Of a DNA stretch of 7,190 bases, positions 1 through 6,631 are shown piece by piece. The stretch comes from Bacteroidia bacterium (GTDB lineage Bacteria > Bacteroidota > Bacteroidia > UKL13-3): assembly GCA_019454865.1 (NCBI GenBank), contig JACFNJ010000026.1:1-7190 (forward strand), in the 5' to 3' direction. The translations under genes and the position numbers were made by a program. Numbering within the stretch: position 1 is the stretch's first letter; each line of letters opens with the position of its first letter. The notes under the pieces are model-generated. The model did no database searches. It was not told the DNA's origin and worked only from the letters and a program-made list of their open reading frames with translations.

Positions 1-13
1 GACGGTACTGCAT
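1..13 (-). CDS. possible start of mreC, cut by the window edge
   Basis: On the minus strand an ATG lies 24 nt past the mreB stop codon and opens four codons (M-Q-Y-R) before the window ends. What is seen is only this start. In Bacteroidota mreB is commonly followed by mreC, mreD, the PBP2 gene and rodA, so an mreC start here is expected from known synteny. The peptide is far too short to recognise, no clear ribosome binding site precedes it, and the true start could lie further left. Treat it as a placeholder for the next gene of the operon. Confidence 0.25.
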
Positions 14-37
14 AAAGCTACGTATCTACACGTATGT

Positions 38-1060
38 TTATGTCATCAAAAATTTAAAGTTTTTTAAATTTTTAAGTGCCATACCTGTTCCTCTAACTAC
101 TGCACGTAGTGGATCTTCAGCAACATGTACCGGCAATTTTGTTTTTGCTGCTATACGCTTATCTAATCCTCTTAACAAAGCACCTCCACCGGTAAGATAC
201 AAACCTGTTGAGTAAATATCGGCTGAAAGTTCAGGAGGGGTTAGCTCTAAGGCACGTAATATTGCTTCCTCAATTTTTGAAATAGATTTATCTAAGGCAG
301 CGGCAATTTCACTATAACTAACAGTAATTTGTTTAGGTATTCCGGTCATTAAATCTCTACCATTTACCGCATAATCCGGTGGTGGATTATCTAATTCAAA
401 TAATGCTGAACCTACCTCAATTTTTATACGTTCAGCTGTACGCTCACCAACTAGTAAATTGTGCTGCCTACGCATGTAATCTAAAATATCCTCTGTAAAT
501 TCATCACCTGCTACACGTATGGATTGATCACAAACAATACCTGCCAAAGCAATTACAGCAATTTCTGTTGTTCCTCCGCCAATATCAATTATCATGTTAC
601 CCATTGGCTCAAATACATCAATACCAATACCTATTGCTGCTGCCATTGGCTCATGTATTAAATAAACTTCTTTTGAACCTGCACGCTCAGCACTATCTTT
701 TACTGCACGTTTTTCCACTTCAGTTATACCGGATGGAATACAAATTACCATACGTTGTTGTGGCTTGATTAACTTAGAAGTTTGAGGAATCATTTGAATC
801 ATCCCTCTTATCATTTCCTCGGCTGCATTAAAATCGGCAATTACACCATCTTTAAGCGGACGAATAGTTTTTATATCTTCATGGGCTTTTCCATGCATTT
901 GCTGAGCCTGACTGCCTACAGCTATAACATTTCCTGTCCTGCGATTTTTCGCAATAATTGATGGTTCATCAACAACTACCTGATCTCTAAATATAATCAA
1001 TGTGTTGGCAGTACCCAAATCTACTGCTAAGTCTTGTGTTAAGAAGCTGAAAACACCCAT
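38..1060 (-). CDS. mreB: rod shape-determining protein MreB
   Basis: A 340-aa bacterial actin homologue, full length for the family. MreB forms membrane-associated filaments at the inner face of the cytoplasmic membrane and guides the elongation-type peptidoglycan machinery (MreC, MreD, RodA, PBP2). The actin/Hsp70 ATPase motifs are in order: phosphate-1 DLGTANT at residues 14-20, the HEPMAAAIG segment at 136-144 with the expected glutamate, phosphate-2 DIGGGTTE at 159-166, and the adenosine-binding TGLYLTGGGALL around 285-296. The hydrophobic N-terminus (MGVFSFL) suits membrane contact. The ATG at 1060 gives the usual N-terminus; a weak AGAGG lies 12 nt upstream (1073-1077). It sits 113 nt downstream of purH on the same strand, so it may be read from the purH promoter or from its own; I see no good -7 element in the gap. 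Nothing looks broken. Identification is secure. Confidence 0.97.
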   Translation of the reverse strand: MGVFSFLTQDLAVDLGTANTLIIFRDQVVVDEPSIIAKNRRTGNVIAVGSQAQQMHGKAHEDIKTIRPLKDGVIADFNAAEEMIRGMIQMIPQTSKLIKPQQRMVICIPSGITEVEKRAVKDSAERAGSKEVYLIHEPMAAAIGIGIDVFEPMGNMIIDIGGGTTEIAVIALAGIVCDQSIRVAGDEFTEDILDYMRRQHNLLVGERTAERIKIEVGSALFELDNPPPDYAVNGRDLMTGIPKQITVSYSEIAAALDKSISKIEEAILRALELTPPELSADIYSTGLYLTGGGALLRGLDKRIAAKTKLPVHVAEDPLRAVVRGTGMALKNLKNFKFLMT

Positions 1061-1173
1061 ATATCGTAATTACCTCTTTTCGTTATTAAATAATAGCGTG
1101 CAATATAAACTATATTCCAAAAATTTTATGTTATGTTTTCTACAAGTTAGAAACATTTATTTAAGATAAATTT

Positions 1174-2697
1174 TTAATGTTTAAAATGACGAATTCCTGT
1201 GAAATACATTGCAATTTTATTGTTATTGCAATATGCAATGCTCAAATCGTCTTTAATAGAACCACCGGGCTGTATCACTGCATCAATTCCATTATTGTCT
1301 GCTATTTCTACACAATCAGGGAATGGGAAAAATGCATCGCTTGCCATAACTGAACCTTTTAAATCAAAACCAAATTCTTTAGCTTTAGCAATTGCACCTT
1401 TTAATGCATCAACACGGGATGTTTGCCCACAACCAATACCTATTAGCTGCTTATTTTTTGCTAAAACGATGGTATTACTTTTGGTATGTTTTACAATTTT
1501 ATCGGCAAACAACATGTCTTCAATTTGTTGCTCGGTAGCTGTTTTGTTGGTTACAATTTTCAACTCTGTTTTAGTTAAAATCACTTTGTCTTTATCTTGT
1601 TCCAATACACCATTTAAAATACTGCGAAATTGCTTTTCAGCAGGTAAACTTCCCTTTTGCACCAACAAAATTCGATTCTTTTTACTTCTTAATATTTCAA
1701 GTGCTTTACCTTCGTATGCCGGGGCAATTAACACTTCCATAAATAATTTATCAATTTCCAATGCCGTTGCTTCATCAATCGCACGATTGGATGCTATAAT
1801 GCCTCCAAACGCAGATGTTGGATCTCCGGCAAGCGCATCAAGGTAACATTGTAAAATAGAATCGCGCGAAGCTACTCCACAAGGATTATTGTGTTTAATA
1901 ATTGCTACTGTTGGTTCATTAAAATCACTTATCAAATTCAATGCTGAATCCACATCCAGCAAGTTATTATACGACAAATCTTTGCCGTGTACTTGCTCAA
2001 TTATTGCTTCCAAATTTCCGAAGTAAATCCCTTTCTGGTGTGGATTTTCACCATACCGTAATGTTTTTGCTTGTTTAATATTGGTCGAAAAGCTACCTGA
2101 TTGTTCGGAGCTATTAAAATAATTATATATCAAATTATCGTAGTTGGAAGTGGTATAAAAAGCTTTGGTTGCATATTTTTTACGTATATCCAACGCAGTA
2201 TTTCCATTACTTGCAATTAACTTATCCGATAAACTTTTAAAATCATTTTTATCACAAACAATTAAAGTATCGGTATAGTTTTTAGCAGCGGCACGTATTA
2301 ATGAAACACCTCCAATATCGATTTTTTCGATAATCTCATCCTTATTAGTTGTGTTCTTTACTGTTTCTTCAAATGGATATAAATCCACCACTACCAAATC
2401 AAAAAAAGGGATTTGATAGGTTTCAACTTCTTTTTTGTCGTTTTCATTATCGCGTCTTGCCAATATACCTCCAAAAACTTTTGGGTGTAAGGTTTTAACT
2501 CGTCCGCCTAAAATGCTTGGATAACCGGTTAAATCTTCTACACGATTAACTTTAATTCCCAACTTTTCGATGTAATCTTGTGTTCCTCCTGTTGAATAAA
2601 TTGCCACCCCTAATTGGTTCAATGTTTTAGCAAGTAGATCCAAACCATCTTTGTAAAAAACTGAAATTAAAGCATTTGAAATTTTTCGAGACTCCAT
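1174..2697 (-). CDS. purH: bifunctional AICAR formyltransferase / IMP cyclohydrolase PurH
   Basis: A 507-aa cytoplasmic enzyme of normal length that does the last two steps of de novo purine synthesis: it formylates AICAR with 10-formyltetrahydrofolate to FAICAR, then closes the ring to IMP. The N-terminal MGS-like IMP cyclohydrolase domain covers about residues 1-190, with STGGT at 35-39, GGRVKTLHPK at 64-73, VVVDLYPFE at 102-110 and DIGGVSLIRAAAKN at 127-140. The AICAR transformylase domain covers about 205-507, with LRYGENPHQ at 213-221, the catalytic KHNNPCG at 268-274 (Lys268 and His269 are the family's key pair), DPTSAFGG at 292-299, ASDAFFPFPD at 452-461 and the terminal IQPGGSIKDD at 475-484. 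The ATG at 2697 places the first domain at its usual start and lies 37 nt below a matching -7 element. A 215-aa open frame on the opposite strand is a shadow of this gene. Confidence 0.98.
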   Translation of the reverse strand: MESRKISNALISVFYKDGLDLLAKTLNQLGVAIYSTGGTQDYIEKLGIKVNRVEDLTGYPSILGGRVKTLHPKVFGGILARRDNENDKKEVETYQIPFFDLVVVDLYPFEETVKNTTNKDEIIEKIDIGGVSLIRAAAKNYTDTLIVCDKNDFKSLSDKLIASNGNTALDIRKKYATKAFYTTSNYDNLIYNYFNSSEQSGSFSTNIKQAKTLRYGENPHQKGIYFGNLEAIIEQVHGKDLSYNNLLDVDSALNLISDFNEPTVAIIKHNNPCGVASRDSILQCYLDALAGDPTSAFGGIIASNRAIDEATALEIDKLFMEVLIAPAYEGKALEILRSKKNRILLVQKGSLPAEKQFRSILNGVLEQDKDKVILTKTELKIVTNKTATEQQIEDMLFADKIVKHTKSNTIVLAKNKQLIGIGCGQTSRVDALKGAIAKAKEFGFDLKGSVMASDAFFPFPDCVEIADNNGIDAVIQPGGSIKDDLSIAYCNNNKIAMYFTGIRHFKH

Positions 2698-2734
2698 TGT
2701 ATTGATAAAAATAATTTTTTGTAAAAAAGTTGCG

Positions 2735-2742
2735 CAAATCTA
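2735..2742 (-). promoter_or_regulatory. predicted purH promoter, Bacteroidota -7 element
   Basis: Read on the minus strand, the sequence is TAGATTTG followed by CGCAAC, a full match to the TAnnTTTG -7 consensus of the Bacteroidota housekeeping sigma factor. A start site about 6-8 nt downstream would leave a leader of roughly 30 nt before the purH ATG at 2697. The -33 partner is weak: a TTG lies 14 nt upstream, shorter than the usual spacing of about 19 nt. The location in a divergent intergenic region supports it. I infer that it drives purH and possibly mreB. Confidence 0.6.
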
Positions 2743-2795
2743 AATCAAGAAATTGACAATTGATAACGAAACCTAAATTAAGATTGAGAAGATAG

Positions 2796-2811
2796 AATTG
2801 ATAAATCAATT
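2796..2811. repeat. 16-bp palindrome AATTGAT-AA-ATCAATT
   Basis: Two perfect 7-bp arms separated by 2 nt, in the divergent purH/PAP2 intergenic region. A second copy of the left half (AATTGATAA) lies at 2758-2766, and another AATTGA at 2751-2756. This could be a regulator site, but the bases are almost all A and T, so chance is a real alternative. It is too AT-rich to act as a terminator. Confidence 0.4.
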
Positions 2812-2832
2812 AATATCTCAGTTTTATAAAAG

Positions 2833-2847
2833 CGAATTATTAATTCG
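2833..2847. repeat. 15-bp palindrome CGAATTA-T-TAATTCG
   Basis: Two perfect 7-bp arms around one central base, ending in CG on both sides. It lies 10 nt upstream of the candidate PAP2 -7 element and 52 nt upstream of the PAP2 ATG. That position and the one-base centre fit a dimeric DNA-binding protein site better than an RNA hairpin, whose loop would be too small. The role is inferred only. Confidence 0.4.
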
Positions 2848-2856
2848 TAAAAAACA

Positions 2857-2864
2857 TATTATTG
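2857..2864 (+). promoter_or_regulatory. candidate PAP2 gene promoter, weak -7 element
   Basis: TATTATTG differs by one base from the TAnnTTTG -7 consensus and lies 34 nt upstream of the PAP2 ATG at 2899, a plausible distance. No -33 TTG is seen at the right spacing. The element is offered only because it is the best match in the region. Confidence 0.3.
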
Positions 2865-2898
2865 TCTATCCAATGAGTTAGCTCTATTGAGAAAACGG

Positions 2899-3504
2899 AT
2901 GAGAGTAATTCAATTAATTTTAGCATTATTTATTTGCATCAATACTTCAGCACAAAATCAAGATATTGAGCTGCTGCGTTCAATAAATATAGGGCGCAAC
3001 AACTCACTTGATCCAATGTTTCAGGTGTTTTCGGAATCAGCAACACCAATAACATTATGCGCACCTTCATTACTATTTGTTTCAGGAATATTAAAAAAAG
3101 ACACTTCACTTGCACTTAAAGCTATTCAATTAGGCAGTGGCATAGCGATAGCAAGTTTAATAACTACATCTGCAAAATACTTAGCAAAAAGAGACCGTCC
3201 ATATATAACTTATCCTGAGATAGAAAAAATGTCATCCGGAGGGTCGTATTCATTTCCAAGCGGACATACATCCTCAGCTTTTTCAACAGCTACCGGAATA
3301 AGTTTATTGTACCCAAAATGGTACGTTATTATACCTGCATACTCATGGGCATCAGCAGTTGCATACTCTCGCATGCACTTAGGTGTACATTACCCAACTG
3401 ATGTACTTGCTGGAGCCGTTATAGGAAGTGGCTCGGCTTATGCAAGCTACAAATTGAATAATTGGCTTTTAAAAAAATGTTCAAACAAAAAAAATAAACG
3501 ATAA
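2899..3504 (+). CDS. PAP2-family phosphatase with N-terminal signal sequence
   Basis: A 201-aa type 2 phosphatidic acid phosphatase-like protein. All three parts of the PAP2 signature are present: K93-x6-R100-P101, P120-S-G-H123, and S157-R158-x5-H164-x3-D168; His123 and His164 are the expected catalytic pair, so it should be active. Several hydrophobic stretches (about 50-65, 76-91, 130-156, 168-185) suggest a membrane protein with its active site facing the periplasm. Residues 1-18, ending in the cleavage-like TSA before QN, look like a signal peptide. Family members dephosphorylate phosphatidic acid, undecaprenyl pyrophosphate or related lipid phosphates; the substrate cannot be chosen from sequence. 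A TTG at 2887 would add four charged residues ahead of the signal peptide; I prefer the ATG at 2899. The S1 protein gene follows after 28 nt but appears to have its own promoter. Confidence 0.92.
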   Translation: MRVIQLILALFICINTSAQNQDIELLRSINIGRNNSLDPMFQVFSESATPITLCAPSLLFVSGILKKDTSLALKAIQLGSGIAIASLITTSAKYLAKRDRPYITYPEIEKMSSGGSYSFPSGHTSSAFSTATGISLLYPKWYVIIPAYSWASAVAYSRMHLGVHYPTDVLAGAVIGSGSAYASYKLNNWLLKKCSNKKNKR

Positions 3505-3518
3505 TTAATATAATTTAC

Positions 3519-3527
3519 CACCTTTGC
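3519..3527 (+). promoter_or_regulatory. predicted promoter of the CvfB-family gene, -7 element
   Basis: CACCTTTGC matches the Bacteroidota -7 core TAnnTTTG (often TAnnTTTGC) with one mismatch, C for the first T. It ends 5 nt before the ATG at 3533. A start site 6-8 nt after the element would fall on or next to that ATG, giving a leaderless or nearly leaderless mRNA. No -33 TTG is obvious upstream. The TTG within this element is in frame with the gene but is better read as promoter than as start codon. Confidence 0.5.
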
Positions 3528-3532
3528 GTACC

Positions 3533-4375
3533 ATGTTTAAACCCGGTTTATTTTATGATTTAACTATTTCGGATAAAACTCCGAAAGGATATACTCTCTC
3601 GGACAACAAAGGAAATACAATTGATATGCCTTTAGAGTATAGTGATACTGGAATTCTTAAAGGCGATAAACTTACAGTTTTTGTGTTTCAGGATTTAAAC
3701 TGGAAAACTATAGCCACAACCAAGAAACCTAAGGGGAAATTAGAGGATTTAATTACATTAAAAGTTACTAATATAAATACTACCGGTGCTTTTTTGGATT
3801 GGGGTTTACCTTGTCCGTTATTTTTACCACGCTCATGGCACGAAGAGGATTTGCTTGTAGGCGATTATTGTTTAGTAAAAATTGTGTTTGATGAAGTATC
3901 AAACAAATTATTGGGTAAAGAAATCTTAACTGATGAACTTTCTAATACCGAACTGAGTGTTTCTGATAAAGAAATTGTGCAGTGCATTGTATATAAAAAT
4001 ACGCCTTTGGGTTATCAAGTAATAGTAAACAAAAAACATTTGGGGCTGCTGCATTACAATGAGGTTTTTAAAGATTTATATGTAGGAGATACTTTTACCG
4101 GGTTTGTAAAAAAAATAAAAGACGATAACCGATTAGACATAATGATTGGTAAACCCGGATACTCACGCACTGATGATGAAAAGGAACAAATCTTAAAACT
4201 ATTGCGTAAGCATAACGGTTACTTACCATACCATGACAAAAGTTCGGCAGAAGAAATTTATAAATTTTTTCAAATGAGTAAAAAAACTTTTAAAATGACT
4301 ATAGGTGCATTATATAAAGCACATAAAATAATCATTGAAAAAGAGGGCATCCGCATAAATTCGGAGAAACAATAA
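3533..4375 (+). CDS. cvfB: CvfB-family S1-domain RNA-binding protein
   Basis: A 280-aa cytoplasmic protein with the layout of the CvfB/YitL family: an S1-like segment at about 1-62, an S1 domain at about 68-132 with the diagnostic GAFLDWGL at 85-92, another S1-like domain at about 145-205, and a C-terminal winged helix at about 212-280. The last part carries the family hallmarks GKPGY (206-210), NGYLPYHDKSS (228-238) and MSKKTFKMTIGALYK (248-262). In Firmicutes CvfB binds RNA and affects virulence gene expression; in Bacteroidota its job is not well known. I use the symbol at family level. The start is the ATG at 3533; an in-frame TTG at 3524 lies inside the predicted -7 element, and there is no Shine-Dalgarno sequence. 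It ends 8 nt from the convergent gene at 4384-5769 with no strong terminator between them. Confidence 0.88.
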   Translation: MFKPGLFYDLTISDKTPKGYTLSDNKGNTIDMPLEYSDTGILKGDKLTVFVFQDLNWKTIATTKKPKGKLEDLITLKVTNINTTGAFLDWGLPCPLFLPRSWHEEDLLVGDYCLVKIVFDEVSNKLLGKEILTDELSNTELSVSDKEIVQCIVYKNTPLGYQVIVNKKHLGLLHYNEVFKDLYVGDTFTGFVKKIKDDNRLDIMIGKPGYSRTDDEKEQILKLLRKHNGYLPYHDKSSAEEIYKFFQMSKKTFKMTIGALYKAHKIIIEKEGIRINSEKQ

Positions 4376-4383
4376 CTGATATT

Positions 4384-5769
4384 TTATTCAGACAATCCTT
4401 CGCAATCAAACCTGGTTATTAACCAACCTTGTTTCCCGTGTTTCAACTTAATCAAATAATCTTTCGCAACTCTTCTTCTACCCTTTACAGGATTTTTAAA
4501 CTCAATTTTACCCCATACTGTTGCTTGCGTTTTATCTTCGTTAAGTTGAATTTCAATACAACTTTGCCCCATATATCGGCTACTCTCTTCAGTAAAACGA
4601 TATACATTTAAGTATCCTAAAAACTCATCAACAGCAACGGATTTATTATTAAAAATGAAAGTATCCAGCTTCTGCATCATTTCCTCCAAAACTTGAAATT
4701 CCTTATCGGGATTAAATGCAAGTTGAATAAATAAATCCACCTTATTATTTATTTCAAATTTATGGTTTGGGTAAAATTTTTCATAAATAAAATCTGTAAT
4801 CACATTCGGTATAATAACATTCGGAACTTTCTTTTGCATTATTTCATCTACAATAAATGAATAGCAAATCTCCAAAGAATATTTTCCAAAAAATTCCACT
4901 ACTATTTGTTTCTGCTTTAACAAGCCGTCTATGTGCAGAAATTGCTTTAATAAATCTGCTTCTGATTTAATTTCATCCAACTTTTTAATTTTTGGTTTTC
5001 CCAGCAACTCATAAATTGTTACCAATTCAGCATCTTTAATTTTAGACTCGTAATACTTTATATTTCTTAAAACAAAGTTTTCAACGTTTAAAGGTAGTTT
5101 AGGCATTATCTCATCGTCATTCAAAAAAATAGGATTTCCTCCCATGTGTTCCAAATCCATTTTCAGCATTTGGTTTTCCATGTATAATTCTTCTTCGGCT
5201 GTCATCCCAAGTTTATTGATAGTAGATGCCTTAATAACTTTGGGTTCAACTGCTTTTGATAGTAGGTCATCTCCATGTATATAGTTATTCCACCAATCTT
5301 CGGCAGTTATCAGATTACCTTTTACAAAATACAAATACGAAAACAAATTGTTTTCAATATCATCCAAATCCAACTCGGAATAGTCGTAATAAGTTGAACA
5401 AAAATCTTCAACCGTTTGCACAAAATTTACTGTACGTCCTATGTAGCTTTTATTGGTATTAGTAGCAAACTTTAAGGGTTGCAAATTCTTTTTAAAATCA
5501 TTAATTAATTTTTCAGGGAAATTGCTTCGTTGCAATAGTTTAATTAACCGAGTTTCAAATTCAGGAATTTTTTTTAAAATGCTTTTTCCTTCAACCACCA
5601 CAGTCATAAAACTTGGTGCATGAATAAAAATCAATAAGGTTTTTCCTTTAAATGTAGTAGATGCAGAACTAATCAACCATTCATTAAGGGTATTAATTTC
5701 ATTCGGCTGAATTTCTTCGGGTTTAATTTTGTTTGAAGTAAGTAGTTTTCGGGTCGGTCTAAAAATCAT
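4384..5769 (-). CDS. uncharacterised protein with DUF6933-like N-terminal domain
   Basis: A 461-aa protein of unknown function. Residues 1 to about 125 resemble DUF6933: the opening MIFRPTRKLL, the LNEWL at 28-32, a KTLLIFIHAPSFMTVVVEG strand pair at 43-61 like that family's 'LLFTN..T.FSF.V.G' stretch, and TNKSYIGRTVNF near 105-116 in place of its 'T.NRSVLGSMND'. Residues 130-170 form a linker with a tryptophan pair (159-160). A charged, helix-rich middle part (about 188-345) begins MTAEEELYMENQMLKMDLE and contains LPLNVENFVLRNI and ELLGKPK. The end (about 346-461) alternates helix and strand and may be an NTF2-like fold; this is a guess. No signal peptide, membrane span or catalytic motif is visible, so it is probably cytoplasmic. 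The ATG at 5769 starts exactly at the domain. It stands alone between the convergent S1 gene and the two-component operon. Confidence 0.8.
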   Translation of the reverse strand: MIFRPTRKLLTSNKIKPEEIQPNEINTLNEWLISSASTTFKGKTLLIFIHAPSFMTVVVEGKSILKKIPEFETRLIKLLQRSNFPEKLINDFKKNLQPLKFATNTNKSYIGRTVNFVQTVEDFCSTYYDYSELDLDDIENNLFSYLYFVKGNLITAEDWWNNYIHGDDLLSKAVEPKVIKASTINKLGMTAEEELYMENQMLKMDLEHMGGNPIFLNDDEIMPKLPLNVENFVLRNIKYYESKIKDAELVTIYELLGKPKIKKLDEIKSEADLLKQFLHIDGLLKQKQIVVEFFGKYSLEICYSFIVDEIMQKKVPNVIIPNVITDFIYEKFYPNHKFEINNKVDLFIQLAFNPDKEFQVLEEMMQKLDTFIFNNKSVAVDEFLGYLNVYRFTEESSRYMGQSCIEIQLNEDKTQATVWGKIEFKNPVKGRRRVAKDYLIKLKHGKQGWLITRFDCEGLSE

Positions 5770-5796
5770 TTAACATACAAGAAAATAAGTTCTATT

Positions 5797-5827
5797 AAAG
5801 ATGAATTAATTTCATAAATTCATCTTT
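5797..5827. repeat. inverted repeat with 11-bp arms upstream of the DUF6933-like gene
   Basis: AAAGATGAATT (5797-5807) and AATTCATCTTT (5817-5827) pair perfectly across a 9-nt loop. The repeat begins 28 nt upstream of the start codon at 5769 and ends 79 nt from the response regulator stop codon. As RNA it could close the two-component transcript or fold in the leader of the next gene; as DNA it could be an operator. The stem has little G+C and no clean U-run follows on the minus strand, so a classical intrinsic terminator is doubtful. Confidence 0.6.
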
Positions 5828-5845
5828 TCATTTTAAGTAATGAAA
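5826..5845. repeat. second inverted repeat, 7-bp arms
   Basis: TTTCATT (5826-5832) and AATGAAA (5839-5845) pair across a 6-nt loop. It shares two bases with the right arm of the larger repeat at 5797-5827, so the two form back-to-back or mutually exclusive stems. It is AT-rich and could be chance alone, but the adjacency makes the pair worth recording. Confidence 0.4.
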
Positions 5846-5905
5846 GCAAAATAATGTTTTTCTTTTATTAAAACGATAATTTTTACCTATTCTACTTATA
5901 TTGTT

Positions 5906-6631
5906 TTATAAACTTAATGAGTTTTTAAACTTTACAGATTGCCGTCTGCTTACTTCTATCTTAATTCCATCTTTTAAATACAGCAAAAGCCCTGAATTAA
6001 AAAATGGTTCAACCTTTTCTACATATTTTAAATTAACAATTTGCTGTCTGTTTGCTCTAAAGAAACTTGTATTGCTCAAGCGTTCATCCAATGCATTTAA
6101 AGTTTTATGTATTAACGGTTGGTGCTTATCAAAATGAATCTTTGCATAATTTCCTGCACTTTCTATCAATCTTATATCGGATAGCTTTACCAGCCAACAA
6201 CGTTCTCCATCACGAATATATACCGAATCGTTATCATTCAATTTATGCGAATCTCCCGTTTGTGCTTTTTCTTCGGCTAATAATTTACGAAGTTTATTCA
6301 CCGCATCTGTAAGCCGATTTGATTCAATAGGTTTTAATACATAATCCAACGCATTAACATCAAAAGCTTTTGATGCAAACTCGCTATATGCAGTTGTAAA
6401 TATTACATAAGGTGCATCAATAAATTCTTCCAACAGCTGAAATCCTGTTTTTTCAGGCATTTCGATATCCAAAAATAAAAGAGTAGGTTTTAATCGTTCT
6501 ACTAATTCTATTGCTTCATCTGCATTGGATGCCTCGCCAACAATTTCAATATCATCAAACTCTGTAAGTATTTGTTTCAAGCCTTCGCGTGCTAATCTCT
6601 CATCATCTATTATTATTGTTCGGATACTCAT
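5906..6631 (-). CDS. LytTR-family response regulator
   Basis: A 241-aa two-component response regulator of the LytR/AlgR type. The receiver domain (about 1-120) has the acidic pair D9-D10, the phosphorylation site D55 within FLDIEMP, the switch Thr80 and the K100-P101 pair. A short linker (about 120-132) leads to a LytTR DNA-binding domain (about 133-237) with typical features: DIRLIESAGNYAKIH at 152-166, FFRANRQQIVNL at 190-201 and the final IEVSRRQSVKFK at 225-236. Such proteins bind DNA as dimers through beta-strand contacts and switch on nearby or dispersed targets. Its ATG overlaps the kinase stop codon in an ATGA (6628-6631), so the two are co-transcribed and probably translationally coupled. 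The target genes cannot be told from the window. All key residues are present. Confidence 0.96.
   Translation of the reverse strand: MSIRTIIIDDERLAREGLKQILTEFDDIEIVGEASNADEAIELVERLKPTLLFLDIEMPEKTGFQLLEEFIDAPYVIFTTAYSEFASKAFDVNALDYVLKPIESNRLTDAVNKLRKLLAEEKAQTGDSHKLNDNDSVYIRDGERCWLVKLSDIRLIESAGNYAKIHFDKHQPLIHKTLNALDERLSNTSFFRANRQQIVNLKYVEKVEPFFNSGLLLYLKDGIKIEVSRRQSVKFKNSLSL

Noticed and set aside
568..768. 66-aa open frame on the plus strand
   Set aside because: It is antisense to the core of mreB and has a leucine-rich composition typical of a shadow frame.
1083..1093. TTATT-A-AATAA palindrome upstream of mreB
   Set aside because: Eleven A/T bases in an AT-rich gap are expected by chance and match no known signal.
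1199..1846. 215-aa open frame on the plus strand
   Set aside because: It is entirely antisense to the AICAR transformylase part of purH, whose protein has every conserved motif. The translated product shows no family resemblance and no promoter or start signal precedes it.
2627..2809. 60-aa open frame on the minus strand
   Set aside because: It overlaps the purH start in another frame and spans the purH promoter; the peptide is low-complexity and unlike any known protein.
2887..2898. TTG start giving four extra residues to the PAP2 protein
   Set aside because: The ATG at 2899 gives a standard signal peptide, and the added residues do not improve it.
4376..4391. CTGA/TCAG inverted repeat as a bidirectional terminator
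   Set aside because: A 4-bp stem with an 8-nt AT loop and no U-run is too weak to support a terminator call.
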